The position numbers and the translations under genes are program-made. The notes beneath the pieces were generated by a model that saw nothing but the letters and a program-made list of their open reading frames with translations, did not search any database and had not been told where the DNA came from. Positions 10,443 through 20,381 of a DNA stretch of 64,000 nt are shown here, in pieces. Position 1 is the first letter of the stretch; every line of letters starts with the position of its first letter. The DNA is from Halofilum ochraceum (GTDB taxonomy: Bacteria; Pseudomonadota; Gammaproteobacteria; XJ16; Halofilaceae), in contig NZ_LVEG02000001.1 in the NCBI RefSeq assembly GCF_001614315.2, forward strand, positions 434,001-498,000, read 5' to 3'.

Positions 10443-11348
10443 CTATGCCATCGACCGTGGCTCCGCGCCCGTGCGGCTTGTCCGGGCCAATTCCATGCCG
10501 ACCCGTACGCGCTCCCCGGGCGGCGGCACATTATCGAGCGGCAGAGCCGGCGGCGTGAGCACGATCACCGTCGATCCCATGTTGAACCGGCCCATTTCGC
10601 TCCCGCGTTTGATCGTTGGTCCGTGGTCGCCATATTCGGTGTGGATCACGCTGCGCCCGCGCGGCGGCGTCACCAACCCGGACCAGACGGTCTCGATGGC
10701 GGCCACGTTGATTGCTCCGACGAGGACGAGACCGAGCGGGCCATGGTCCGTGTCGAACAGTGCCACCACGCGCTCGTTGCGGGCGAACAGGCCGGGGATG
10801 CTGCGTACGGTCCACGGGGCGACGGACCAGAGACGTCCAGGGACATGGCACATCCGGCGCAGCGTTCCGGTGAGCGGCATGTGGATCCGGTGATAGTCGC
10901 CAGGCGCCAGGTACAGGGTCGCGAAGCTGCCATCCGTGAACGGTTCCGCGTCGCGCGGATCGCCGCCCAGGAGGTCGACGAGGCCGTAGTCGATACCCTT
11001 CGCCTGGTAGAGCCGGCCCGCCTCGATCCTGCCGGCCTGCGAGACGCGGCCGTCCACGGGACTGACCGGCATGCCCTCATCGCCGCCGATGGGGCGGGCT
11101 CCGGGCCGCAGCGGGCGCGTGAAGAACGCGTTGAACGACGGGTACGCGGCGGGGTCGGGGTCGGCGGCCTCGTCCATATCGGCGCCGAAAGCCCGTATGA
11201 ACCAACGTACGACGGGATCCTTGAGGCGGGTCCTCAGACGCGTGAGACGCAGGGTGAGCCGCGATACCGCATGCTGCGGCAGGCAGCCGAGCAGCAGCAC
11301 CCGGAGGCGATCGAGGAGCGACAGAGATGGGCGCGATCCGTTCGTCAT
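10443..11348 (-). CDS. psd: Phosphatidylserine decarboxylase
   Basis: The 301-residue proenzyme has the family landmarks in order: FNAFFTRPL, SPVDGRV (catalytic Asp), YHRIHMP (catalytic His) and, near the C-terminus, the autocleavage site in FNMGSTVIV. Cleavage before the Ser of GST yields the pyruvoyl prosthetic group. The protein makes phosphatidylethanolamine at the inner membrane. The usual LGST is MGST here, a conservative change. The ATG at 11348 was chosen because upstream in-frame sequence does not resemble the family. It is divergent from prmB. Confidence 0.93.
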   Translation of the reverse strand: MTNGSRPSLSLLDRLRVLLLGCLPQHAVSRLTLRLTRLRTRLKDPVVRWFIRAFGADMDEAADPDPAAYPSFNAFFTRPLRPGARPIGGDEGMPVSPVDGRVSQAGRIEAGRLYQAKGIDYGLVDLLGGDPRDAEPFTDGSFATLYLAPGDYHRIHMPLTGTLRRMCHVPGRLWSVAPWTVRSIPGLFARNERVVALFDTDHGPLGLVLVGAINVAAIETVWSGLVTPPRGRSVIHTEYGDHGPTIKRGSEMGRFNMGSTVIVLTPPALPLDNVPPPGERVRVGMELARTSRTGAEPRSMA

Positions 11349-11556
11349 ATCATTGCAGTCGGCGCGATTCGATGAAGGACGCGGGCCTGAGGAGCGCATT
11401 GCAGGGCACGTTCTGTGTCTCCAGTCGGGGTGGCTGACGAGGGGGAGTGAGTCCCGGATCGCACGGGCCGTATAATCCCCATGCGCGCCGGACCCGCCTC
11501 CGGTCCACGCGCACGGAACCGACATCATTCCCTCTGACCCGATTGCAGGCAAGCCC

Positions 11557-12474
11557 ATGAAGATACCGCAGCCGCCGGCGACGTTGCTCGAACTGGTCGA
11601 CTGGGCCGAGCAACGCCTCGCGACGGCGCCTTTGGCCTACGGTCACGGGACCGATAATCCCCGCGATGAAGCGGCGTGGCTGGTGCTCGCGGGGGCCGGC
11701 TTCGCACCGGATGATCCGGCGATCGATCCTGACACCGCCGTCGATGCCGCCGCGGTTGAGACGATCGGAGGGTGGGTTCAGCGAAGGATCGAAGAACGCT
11801 TGCCGACCGCGTACCTGACCGGGCGTGCATGGTTCGCCGGGTTGCCGTTCCGGGTCAACGAGCATGTCCTCGTACCGCGTTCGCCACTGGCGGAGCCGAT
11901 CGCTGAGCGGTTCGCTCCGTGGATCGGCGAGCGGCCGCTGGAACGGATCCTCGAGATCGGGACCGGCTGCGGATGTATCGCCGCCGCCTGCGCACACGCA
12001 TTTCCGGAGGCCCGCGTGGACGCAACCGATATCGACGACGGGGCCCTCGCCCTGGCCGCGACGAATCTGGCCGAACTCGGGCTGGATGATCGAGTCGCTC
12101 TGCACAGGGCGGATCTTTTCGATGGCCTTCCACGGAGGCGTTACGACCTCATCGTGAGCAATCCGCCTTATGTGGACCGTGCCGCGATGGCCGCCCTGCC
12201 GGCCGAATACCGCCATGAACCCGGATCCGCACTGGGCGCGGGGGAGGATGGGCTGGACGTGATCGCCCCCCTGTTGATGGCCGCTGGTGACTGGCTGGTC
12301 GAGGACGGGCTCCTCGTCGTGGAAACGGGTCGTGCCGGCGCGGCACTGACCGCACGCTGGCCCCGGTTGCCGTTGACCTGGCTGGAATTCGATCATGGTG
12401 GCGAGGGTGTGTTCGTGATCGAGGCCGACGCACTGCGCGGTCACGATTTCAGCGCGGACGGACGCAGCGGCTGA
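11557..12474 (+). CDS. prmB: Ribosomal protein L3 (uL3) glutamine methyltransferase PrmB
   Basis: The 305-residue SAM-dependent methyltransferase has the motif I sequence ILEIGTGCGCIA and the catalytic SNPPYVD motif of N5-glutamine methyltransferases. It also has the PrmB-type N-terminal helical domain and the sequence PTAYLTGRAWFAGLPFRVNEHVLVPRSPL. PrmB modifies a Gln of uL3 during 50S assembly. HemK/PrmC is the closest alternative, but the VLVPRSPLAEPI segment is PrmB-like (PrmC has VLIPRPETE). A TATAAT at 11471-11476 is a possible promoter -10 element. Confidence 0.88.
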   Translation: MKIPQPPATLLELVDWAEQRLATAPLAYGHGTDNPRDEAAWLVLAGAGFAPDDPAIDPDTAVDAAAVETIGGWVQRRIEERLPTAYLTGRAWFAGLPFRVNEHVLVPRSPLAEPIAERFAPWIGERPLERILEIGTGCGCIAAACAHAFPEARVDATDIDDGALALAATNLAELGLDDRVALHRADLFDGLPRRRYDLIVSNPPYVDRAAMAALPAEYRHEPGSALGAGEDGLDVIAPLLMAAGDWLVEDGLLVVETGRAGAALTARWPRLPLTWLEFDHGGEGVFVIEADALRGHDFSADGRSG

Positions 12475-12534
12475 CGGGGTGAACAGCATGACCTTCAGGG
12501 CGATCTGTGCTGGAATGGCGACCATTGTCATGAC

Positions 12535-12843
12535 ATGGAGGCGGGCATGAAACTGGATGGAACGTGGCTGATCGGGCGCGCGACGGGGACCGCCTCCGCG
12601 GGCACCAACTTCCTGGCACTCGATCATCCCACGGTCAGCCAGCGCCATGCCGAGTTGCTGGTGCTGTCCGGCACCTATTATCTGACCGATCTGGGGTCGC
12701 GGAACGGCACCTGGCGTCAACGGGACGGACGTACCGAGCGGTTCTCCGAGGGCTACGTCGAACCGCACGAGCGGGTGTATTTCGGCGGCTGCGAAGTGCG
12801 CGTGGGGGACCTCCTTGCCTCGGCCTACACCCGCACACCATGA
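12535..12843 (+). CDS. FHA domain protein
   Basis: The 102-residue protein consists almost entirely of a forkhead-associated domain. GRATGTASAGTNFLALDHP is followed by VSQRHAEL and LGSRNGTW, the phosphothreonine-binding loops. An in-frame second ATG at 12547 is an alternative start. FHA domains bind phosphothreonine peptides. The partner kinase is not in the window. It lies 60 bases after prmB. Confidence 0.8.
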   Translation: MEAGMKLDGTWLIGRATGTASAGTNFLALDHPTVSQRHAELLVLSGTYYLTDLGSRNGTWRQRDGRTERFSEGYVEPHERVYFGGCEVRVGDLLASAYTRTP

Positions 12844-12867
12844 ATCCGCTCCCGTATCAATTCCGCA

Positions 12868-13566
12868 TCAGTCGCTGACAAGCCGGGACAGGATTCCCGG
12901 CACGGCGGCTTCGGGCACCGGCATCTCCTCGGGCAGCGCGCCCGGAAACGCCTGGCGGCGCATCGGCGTGCGCATGGGGCCGGGATCGCAGTATTCGACC
13001 CGGATGCGCGCATTGCCTTCGAGTTCATCGCGGAAGATGTCCGCGAGCGCGTTCACGCCGGCCTTGGATACGCCGTAGGCGCCCCAATAGGCGCTCTGGC
13101 GCTGTTCGCCGAGGAACAGCACGATCGGATCCAGGCTTTTCCGCAGCAGCGGTATGACGGCCTGGGTCAGCAGCATCGGCGCGGTCAGATTCACCTGCAG
13201 CACGCGGGCCCATTCGAGGGGCTCGTAGTGTTCCAGCGGCGTCTGTGAGCCGAGCATCGCGGCATTGTGGATGACCGCGTCGAGATGCCCGCATTGCTCA
13301 CCGACCCGGTCCGCGAGTTCCGCGTAGTCGGCGGGCGTCGCGCCCTCGAGATCAAGCGGGTAGATCGCCGGCTGCGGGCCACCGTCGGCGACGATCGCGT
13401 CGTATACGGTCTCGAGCTTGTGGACGGTGCGCCCGAGCAGAATGACCTCCGCTCCGGCCCTCCCGGCTGTCCGGGCGAGGGCGGCGCCGAGGCCGTCACC
13501 CGCACCGGTGATAAGGATGGTGCGCCCCTGCAGGTCGGGCGTCTGCGGTGTCATGGCGTCGCTCAC
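12868..13566 (-). CDS. Short-chain dehydrogenase/reductase, YciK-like
   Basis: The 232-residue classical SDR has the TGAGDGLG nucleotide-binding motif near the N-terminus, HNAAMLGS, and the YGVSK catalytic Tyr-x-x-x-Lys. The catalytic Ser position is replaced by the FLGEQRQSAYWG region, so the exact Ser is uncertain. The GTG at 13566 overlaps the hpnE stop as GTGA and sits 9 bases behind GGGAG. The later ATG at 13554 has no ribosome binding site, so GTG was chosen. Sequence layout is like YciK-family reductases. Coupling to hpnE suggests, but does not prove, a role in isoprenoid metabolism. Confidence 0.8.
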   Translation of the reverse strand: MSDAMTPQTPDLQGRTILITGAGDGLGAALARTAGRAGAEVILLGRTVHKLETVYDAIVADGGPQPAIYPLDLEGATPADYAELADRVGEQCGHLDAVIHNAAMLGSQTPLEHYEPLEWARVLQVNLTAPMLLTQAVIPLLRKSLDPIVLFLGEQRQSAYWGAYGVSKAGVNALADIFRDELEGNARIRVEYCDPGPMRTPMRRQAFPGALPEEMPVPEAAVPGILSRLVSD

Positions 13567-14885
13567 TGTCTGTCGCTCCCGTCGTTGATGGCCTCGGCGC
13601 AAAGCCGGCCGGCCCGGACCGCGCCCTCGATGGTGGCCGGCAGGCCCGTGTCCACGTGGTCGCCGGCATACCACAGACCCGGTCGGGGCCCGGTGGTGTC
13701 GACCCGCAGCGACTCGATCCCGGGTCGGGGATCAAAAGTGGCGCGTTTATCGCGGACCACTCCGAGTATGCGCGGTGCCGGCCCCGTATGCGCATCGGCA
13801 TCCGCTGCCAGTTGCTCGATCACGGCACGGGCCAGTTCGTCCCGGCTCATCCGCTCATGCGGTCCCTGGCCACTGACCACCACCGCCAGCACACCGGGCG
13901 AGCCCGTAAGGCGTCGGTCGAACAACCATTGACCCGGCGCGTCCAGACGCCCGGTCATGGGCAGGCCGGGTAGTCGACCACGGGCAGGGTCGGGGCCGTA
14001 GTCGAGGTACACGGTGGCGATCGGCGCAGCACCGAGCGCCTGCAGGCGGCGGGCATGGTCCGCGCTTTCGGCGTCCCCGGGCAGCAGTCGCGCTGCCGCC
14101 GTCGGGTCCGTCGCCAGCACTACGTCGTCGAAAATCGTGTTCGCGCAGTCGAGCCGCCAGCCGTGCGTCTCGGGCACCAGCGCGCGGACCCGGGTGCCCG
14201 TATGCACCCGTTGGCCCCGTTCGATCAGCCAGTCCCGGGCGGGACGCGGGAAGAGGGCGCCCAGGTCGACGGTCGGGAACAGCAGATCGCTGGCGGGCCG
14301 GCTCTGGAACGCCTCCTGCAGGACGCGCGCGAGCAGCCGTGCCGACGCGTGTTCGGGCGCGGCATTCAGGGCCGCCAGGCACAGCGGCCCCCAGAGGCGT
14401 TCGATCACGGCGCGCGGTTGACCGCAGGCGGCCAGCCACTCCGCTGCCGGCTGGTCCTGGACCGGGAGGCGACGCAGCGCGGGCGCGCAGGCCAGGGCCC
14501 GCAGCCGGTCGGCTGCGCGCACGCCCCGCATGGTCGCCAGCGCCCAGGCCAGCGCGGCGCGTCCGCCATGCCGCGGAGTCCGCACCTCGAACACCGCGTC
14601 CGCGGCCTCGAGCCGCAGTGCAAGCGGCTCGCGCCGCAGTACACGCTCGGGATCCACGCCTACGGTCCGCATCGCGTCGAGTGTCGCGTGATACGCGCCA
14701 AGCAGGAGGTGCTGGCCGTTGTCGAGCGTGTGCCCGTCGAGCGCGAGGCGCCGCGCGCGTCCGCCCGGTTCCGCACCGGCCTCGAAGAGGCTGACCGTAA
14801 ATCCGTGCCGGGTCAGATCCACGGCGGTGGTCAGACCGGACCAGCCGCCGCCGATGATGGCGACCCGCCGGCCACCTGCACTCAT
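13563..14885 (-). CDS. hpnE: Hydroxysqualene dehydroxylase HpnE
   Basis: The 440-residue flavoprotein has the N-terminal FAD-binding motif AIIGGGWSGL, then LFEAGAEPGGRARR and DNGQHLLLGAY, typical of the HpnE/phytoene desaturase-like amine oxidase family. The C-terminal LWYAGDHVDTGLPATIEGAVRAG closes the FAD fold. HpnE reduces hydroxysqualene to squalene in hopanoid or steroid precursor synthesis. It overlaps hpnD by 4 bases (ATGA) and the downstream SDR gene by 4 bases. Identity is strengthened by the hpnD neighbour. Confidence 0.88.
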   Translation of the reverse strand: MSAGGRRVAIIGGGWSGLTTAVDLTRHGFTVSLFEAGAEPGGRARRLALDGHTLDNGQHLLLGAYHATLDAMRTVGVDPERVLRREPLALRLEAADAVFEVRTPRHGGRAALAWALATMRGVRAADRLRALACAPALRRLPVQDQPAAEWLAACGQPRAVIERLWGPLCLAALNAAPEHASARLLARVLQEAFQSRPASDLLFPTVDLGALFPRPARDWLIERGQRVHTGTRVRALVPETHGWRLDCANTIFDDVVLATDPTAAARLLPGDAESADHARRLQALGAAPIATVYLDYGPDPARGRLPGLPMTGRLDAPGQWLFDRRLTGSPGVLAVVVSGQGPHERMSRDELARAVIEQLAADADAHTGPAPRILGVVRDKRATFDPRPGIESLRVDTTGPRPGLWYAGDHVDTGLPATIEGAVRAGRLCAEAINDGSDRQ

Positions 14886-15748
14886 GCCGCGCGCTTATTC
14901 CGTCGCCGATGGCGCGCTTCCGCGCGCGCGGTCCGCCAGGCGATCCAGAGCTTGCGCAGCGGTGTCAGAGCGACGCGGTGTTCCAGAACCCGGTAGCCGT
15001 CACGTTCGATCTCGTCCAGCAGCGTCAGGTAGATACGCGCCATGATGATCCCGCTGCGCTGGGCGTGGCGATCACCGGAGGGCAGGGCCGCGAACGCCCG
15101 GTCATAGTACGTCCGCGCGCGCTGGGCCTGTGCCTCGAACAGTCGGCGAACGTGCTCGGGCGTCGATGGCTGCAGCAGTTCACCCGGTTTGACGCCGTAG
15201 GCGTCGAGTTCCTCTCCCGGGATGTAGATGCGCCCGCGCATCGCGTCCTCGCGCACGTCGCGCAGGATGTTGGTGAGCTGGAAGGCCATGCCGAGGTCGC
15301 GGGCGTACTCCCGGGTGCCCGCGTCTTCATAGCCGAAGATCTCGGCCGAGAGCAGGCCGACCACCGAGGCCACGCGCCAGCAGTAGGTCTCGAGATCGGC
15401 GAAGGTCGCGTAGCCGGCATGGTCGATGTCCATCTCCATGCCGTTGATGATCTCGTGGAAGTGCTCGCGTGGCAGGTCGAACGCTTCGACCATCGGGGCA
15501 AGTGCCCGGCCCACCGGGTGGTTGGCCTGACCGGCGAACAGCCGCTCGACCTCCGCGCGCCACCAGGCCATTTTCATGCGCGCCGCCTCGGTCTCCGAGA
15601 CTTCGTCGACGACGTCATCCACTTCCCGGCAGAACGCGTACAGCGCCGTAATCGCGCGGCGCCGCTGTTCGGGCAGGAACAGGAAGCTGTAGTAGAAGCT
15701 CGACCCGCTCGCGGCGGCCTTCTGTTGGCAGTACTGATCGGGATCCAT
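14882..15748 (-). CDS. hpnD: Presqualene diphosphate synthase HpnD
   Basis: The 288-residue trans-isoprenyl diphosphate synthase has both Asp-rich sites: FCREVDDVVDEV near residue 40 and the second-site helix LTNILRDVREDAMRGRIYIP. It also has YCWRVASVVG. It condenses two farnesyl diphosphates to presqualene diphosphate. Its near relative HpnC is normally needed next and is not in this window, nor is a squalene-hopene cyclase. The operon is hpnD-hpnE-SDR, all with 4-base overlaps. Confidence 0.88.
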   Translation of the reverse strand: MDPDQYCQQKAAASGSSFYYSFLFLPEQRRRAITALYAFCREVDDVVDEVSETEAARMKMAWWRAEVERLFAGQANHPVGRALAPMVEAFDLPREHFHEIINGMEMDIDHAGYATFADLETYCWRVASVVGLLSAEIFGYEDAGTREYARDLGMAFQLTNILRDVREDAMRGRIYIPGEELDAYGVKPGELLQPSTPEHVRRLFEAQAQRARTYYDRAFAALPSGDRHAQRSGIIMARIYLTLLDEIERDGYRVLEHRVALTPLRKLWIAWRTARAEARHRRRNKRAA

Positions 15749-16129
15749 GGCGACGCGGCCCGGTAAGCGACCGGGAATTCTAGCAGACCATACCGCCCAC
15801 GGGCCGCCCCGAAACGGGCACGCAAGCTCCGCGATGACGGCTCGTTACGGCGCCGCCGGCGCGTGGCGGGGCGATAAAGCGATCGAGGGCGAGCGAGGCC
15901 GGCAAGCCTGTATAGGCCGGGGCCGCGTGATACAATCGACTGGAATCCGATCGGCGTCCAAGCGGCGCCCGTTGACCGGAGGGCGCGTGCCCACCATGTA
16001 CCATCCTCCGGCCGCCTTTGAGGCTGGCCTGCCCCGATGCCGCCGCATATCCGTGCCGGTTCCCGGGCAGCTTCGGGCCGCGTTCGCCGTGCAATCCACA
16101 CAGGGGTAATCCCAGGGAATAGAACCGTC
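15749..16129. other. Intergenic, divergent hpnD / KTSC-protein upstream region
   Basis: This 381-base gap separates two divergent genes. I see no gene. A TACAAT at 15931-15936 could be a -10 element for the rightward gene, without a clear -35. Confidence 0.4.
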
Positions 16130-16456
16130 ATGAACAGCCCGATCGTCCACGAAAAGCATACCCGGCCCGAGCAGGTCGAAGTCCATATGCAGGACGTGAA
16201 GTCCCGCAGCATCCGCCGCCTCGGCTACAACCCCGAGACGCAGCAGCTCGTGATCCAGTTCTACGACTCCCTGCCGGGGCTGAGGACCGTGTATTCGCCG
16301 GTGCCGCAGGAGGTCGTCGATGGCCTGATGAACGCGAAATCGATGGGCCAGTATCTCGAGGAAAATATCCGCTACACCTATGATTTCGCGCTGATCGACG
16401 AAGACGGCCTCGTCGACCCGGAAAAGACCCGCCAGCGCAGGGACGGCGAAATCTGA
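16130..16456 (+). CDS. KTSC-domain protein
   Basis: The 108-residue protein has the KTSC fold pattern. A basic VKSRSIRRLGYNPETQQL start leads to VIQFYDSLPGLRTVYSPVPQ and then GLMNAKSMGQYLEENIR with a Tyr-rich end. KTSC domains are small and often linked to RNA or nucleic-acid contexts; their function is not established. The ATG at 16130 follows an AGGGAATAGAACC spacer, a modest ribosome site. It is followed by tRNA-Glu. Confidence 0.65.
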   Translation: MNSPIVHEKHTRPEQVEVHMQDVKSRSIRRLGYNPETQQLVIQFYDSLPGLRTVYSPVPQEVVDGLMNAKSMGQYLEENIRYTYDFALIDEDGLVDPEKTRQRRDGEI

Positions 16457-16468
16457 ACCGCGGTTGCG

Positions 16469-16497
16469 TTGACAGACGCGATCGGCTTACGTACATT
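16469..16497 (+). promoter_or_regulatory. Sigma-70 promoter for tRNA-Glu
   Basis: TTGACA at 16469-16474 and TACATT at 16492-16497 are spaced by exactly 17 bases, about 68 bases upstream of the tRNA 5' end. This fits a stable-RNA promoter with a short leader. Confidence 0.6.
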
Positions 16498-16564
16498 TCG
16501 CGCGGTTCGCGCAAGGCCGGGGTCGAGCCCTTTCGCCCCACGCCAGCCCGAAACGAAAAAACAG

Positions 16565-16639
16565 GTCCCCATCGTCTAACGGTTAGGACACTGCCCTTTC
16601 ACGGCAGTAATAGGGGTTCGAATCCCCTTGGGGACGCCA
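16565..16639 (+). tRNA. tRNA-Glu (anticodon TTC)
   Basis: The 75-base sequence folds as a cloverleaf. Acceptor arm GTCCCCA pairs with the 3' GGGGAC, the anticodon loop is CTTTCAC with TTC, the T loop is GGTTCGAATCC, and CCA is encoded. It closely resembles E. coli tRNA-Glu. Integrase fragments and mobile debris begin downstream, so it may be the insertion site of the degraded island. A second copy of the tRNA 3' end was not found in the window. Confidence 0.97.
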
Positions 16640-16644
16640 TATAA

Positions 16645-16780
16645 ATCAGGGAGTTACGAAACTCCCTGATCCCAAAAGCCCATCGTACGGAACGGGTACG
16701 GAAATTGATCGTCCCTTCCGCCCTGTTCCGTACGGGGGGTTATCGAAGCCCCGCCACGGTTCGCCCGTGCGGGGCTTTCT
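16645..16780 (+). terminator. Hairpins downstream of tRNA-Glu
   Basis: A perfect 11-bp stem with a 4-base loop lies at 16645-16670 but lacks a T tract. A second, longer stem at 16746-16777 (AAGCCCCG paired with CGGGGCTT, extended by CACGG/CCGTG) is followed by TCT and looks like the functional terminator. Between them, bases 16686-16734 form another inverted repeat around CGTACGGAAC. Confidence 0.6.
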
Positions 16781-17103
16781 ACGTCAGGGGATGCACCGGG
16801 TAGCTGCGCGGCTAGTATCTGCATCCGTCACGTCGAACGTCATGGCACAGCCCCGACGCGAGTCCGGGGTCAGCCGACAGGGGAACGTGCAGCGCCGAAC
16901 AGTCCGACTGGCGGGGTTTTCTCGTCAGGGTCTCCCGGCGTGCGCGGGGCAGTGACCAGCGATCTCGCCGCAGTGGCAAGGTCAGGGGTATCCTGCGTAC
17001 ATTACCAAAACCCGCCGCCGCCTCTGGCAATTCCGGCCACCGAGCCACAGGGGGAGGCGCTGGCGGATCGGACCTGGGCCGCCTTGTTCATCCCATGTCA
17101 GCT

Positions 17104-17389
17104 CTACCGCCAGCCATTACGAGACATTCTTCTGAGTCGGAACGTGGGCCCTCGTGTAGCTGCCAGCCTCCAGCGAGGAAGCGTCATCTTTCCGTAGTCC
17201 GATTGTCTTGTCGATCGCCTCGGCACCTGGCTGCGCGACCAACCCGGCCGGATTCTCGAGAAGTCGAGCTCCGAGGTTCTCCGCAATCCCGGGGCCGCCA
17301 TTCCAGATCAGAATTTCGAGGTGCCGCGTTGGGTCCAGTGCGCCGCGGAACAGGTTCGCCCGTAGCTCGGCCCGCTGCTCGCGCCGCAT
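17104..17389 (-). other. Weak 90-codon reading frame, status uncertain
   Basis: A 90-residue frame runs opposite to the neighbouring integrase fragment. Its amino-acid composition looks ordinary, but I recognise no family, there is no clear ribosome site, and it lies in degraded island DNA. It could be a fragment of a real gene or a chance frame. The rest of 16781-17394 shows no gene that I can support. Confidence 0.2.
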
Positions 17390-17393
17390 GTGT

Positions 17394-17700
17394 AGCGTAT
17401 GGGACCGCAGAGCCGCTGTCGGATGTGGCGTTAATCAATGTATGCAAGCGCATCGGAATCGATGCCACGCCGTACGGGTTCCGGTCGAGTTTCAAGGATT
17501 GGGCGCGCGACCGCTCGGCCTACGCGGATGAGGTGCCTGAGTTGGCCCTGGCGCACGTCAATTCCGACGCCACGCGCGCCGCATATGCCCGCGGCGAATT
17601 GCTGGCGCAGCGCACGAACCTGATGGCCGATTGGGCGAAGTTTCTACGCGAACCGAAGGCAACGGGCACGGTGACGCCGACCAAGGAGGCGCAGACTTGA
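17394..17700 (+). pseudogene. P4-type tyrosine integrase, C-terminal fragment
   Basis: About 100 codons match the end of a P4/CP4-57-type phage integrase. They include the catalytic box-II region TPYGFRSSFKDWARDR, where the usual HxxR has Tyr for His, then LALAHV and the nucleophile region RAAYARGELL, ending LMADWAKFL. The preceding frame is unrelated, so the N-terminal and central domains, including the first catalytic Arg, are lost. It lies 0.8 kb behind tRNA-Glu, the expected insertion site class, and its stop overlaps the next gene's TTG start. Confidence 0.8.
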
Positions 17701-18548
17701 GCAACAACGCCTTTCCTGACTGGACCCCAGCCGAGTTGTCGGCCTGGCTCAACGCGATAGAAGGTAAGTTTCCACAAGAGCAAGTCGCCTATTACCGGCG
17801 CCTTGCCAGTGATGAACGAATGCGCGAGGTCTGGGAGTGGTTCGACACGATTAAGGCGGATTTGGGGCGCTGGGAAGACGGCAGTCCCATGGATTTTGTT
17901 CTCCGTTGCGAGCGAGCCATGCAGATTCCTTGGAAACCAGGAAACATGGCTCAAAAGCAGCGAGATGAGTACCTCCAGAAAGTGCGGCGGCACGCCGAAG
18001 AATTGCTGGAACTACTAGAGGATACTCGCTACGACTGCTCCTGGGATGAGGGCACAGAGTTAGACACCGACGATCCAGAAATCGAGAAACGTATAGGTGA
18101 TAACGTTACTGGTACGGCACGGTTTGCCGAGTTGCGAGGTTACGATCTTGTCCTGTCTTACTTTGCGCGAGGCGATGGCCGTCTTTTCGAGCTGCCTTGG
18201 GATTACCCCGAGTCCTGTCTTACCAATCAACTTCATGGTGTAGTCGCATGGACCCATAAGGATGATTTCTGGGGCCGCAATCTGGCTTCGAGTACGCCAT
18301 TTCAGCAATCTTTCAGAACGTTAAGGCCGCAGCACTTCAATTGCACGCTCTATGAGGACGTGGGTAGGTTCGGAGTCAAAATACCGTTTCGAGTTCTCGC
18401 CGCGATCACGAACGTCGCTCTGGAGCTGCCGCCGGAACAACAGGTTGACGAAGAAACGGCTCGCAAACATGTTGCCCGCTATCTCGAACGTCGCGACGAG
18501 CCCCAAGAACCCGGGTCTGCGGCAGTTCCGCCTCTGTTGGACTTCTAA
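17697..18548 (+). CDS. Island cargo protein of unknown function
   Basis: The 283-residue acidic protein is not one I recognise. It contains WTPAELSAWLNAIEG near the start and many Trp and Asp/Glu residues. It has no signal peptide, membrane segment or nucleotide-binding motif. The start is taken as TTG at 17697 because AAGGAGG lies 7 bases upstream and the TTG overlaps the integrase stop as TTGA. Its base composition is less GC-biased than neighbouring core genes, with more A/T-ending codons, which fits acquisition. It is intact although the integrase upstream is broken. Confidence 0.65.
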   Translation: MSNNAFPDWTPAELSAWLNAIEGKFPQEQVAYYRRLASDERMREVWEWFDTIKADLGRWEDGSPMDFVLRCERAMQIPWKPGNMAQKQRDEYLQKVRRHAEELLELLEDTRYDCSWDEGTELDTDDPEIEKRIGDNVTGTARFAELRGYDLVLSYFARGDGRLFELPWDYPESCLTNQLHGVVAWTHKDDFWGRNLASSTPFQQSFRTLRPQHFNCTLYEDVGRFGVKIPFRVLAAITNVALELPPEQQVDEETARKHVARYLERRDEPQEPGSAAVPPLLDF

Positions 18549-18908
18549 TCCAGAATCGAAATTGGCCGATAATGATTGGGTGTAACTAAGATGCGGGCGA
18601 TGTACGGATCGTCCAATACCCTGAAACTACCCTTGAGATCTGGCGGGCGGCCGGACCAGGGTACGATACAAGACTGGACTAGAGTTGACGGATCGACCGG
18701 AGGCTCGCGCGGCGCTCTAAGCAAATGGGAGATCAAGCGGTTGGAACAACCCGGGGACGAGGCCGAGCGCGTGAGTTGGTAGGGAAACCGAGTGATATTG
18801 TGGGGTTCAAGTGGACCCCCGCAAAGGCAGTACGGAACCGGCGCTGGCGCTGAGATCAGGCCGGCCGGGGGCCCATCTCGTCCGAGCCCATGATCCGCTC
18901 GGCAGCAC
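18549..18908. other. Gene-free stretch in decayed island
   Basis: I see no supported gene, RNA or recognisable element end in these 360 bases. Confidence 0.4.
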
Positions 18909-19261
18909 TCATCGCGGCCGCTTTCGCCGCCGTATCCCAAAAACGCCCTCGCGCTCGGGCGCGGCCCGCAGCACATCGAGGCCGGCGCCCGGCCGCGGTG
19001 GATCGTCGCGGGTGTACGCGACGTAGCGCACGAGCTCAGCAATCGCGCGATGCAGTGCGCCCCGGTCGATCGGCTCGCCGGCGGCCGCGGACAGGTCGAC
19101 CGCGGTCGACAGTCGCCCTTGGATCTCGCGGCCGAGCGCCGCGAGTGTGGCCTCACGATCGATCGCAGCCAGACTCCCTCCCACTCGATCGCCTGGAGCA
19201 AGCCGGGATTCGAATAGAGCGCTTCCACTCGTCGGCCCAGACCCAACTTTGACAGTTCCAA
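18909..19261 (-). pseudogene. Frameshifted fragment of unrecognised gene
   Basis: Two overlapping minus-strand frames read as one protein if a one-base shift is placed near 19170. The first 31 codons (MELSKLGLGRRVEALYSNPG onward, to IEWEGV) are in one frame. The next 80 (LAALGREIQGRLSTAVDL and AIAELVRYVAYTRDDP) are in the other. The shift falls in the G-rich run GTGGGAGGGAG. The family is not recognised. The composition of both parts looks like coding sequence, hence the pseudogene call. Confidence 0.35.

Positions 19262-20377
<1,116 letters not shown>

Positions 20378-20381
<4 letters not shown>

Noticed and set aside
16645..16670. att site immediately after tRNA-Glu
   Set aside because: The perfect hairpin is there, but no second copy of the tRNA 3' end or of this hairpin was found, so an att pair cannot be claimed.
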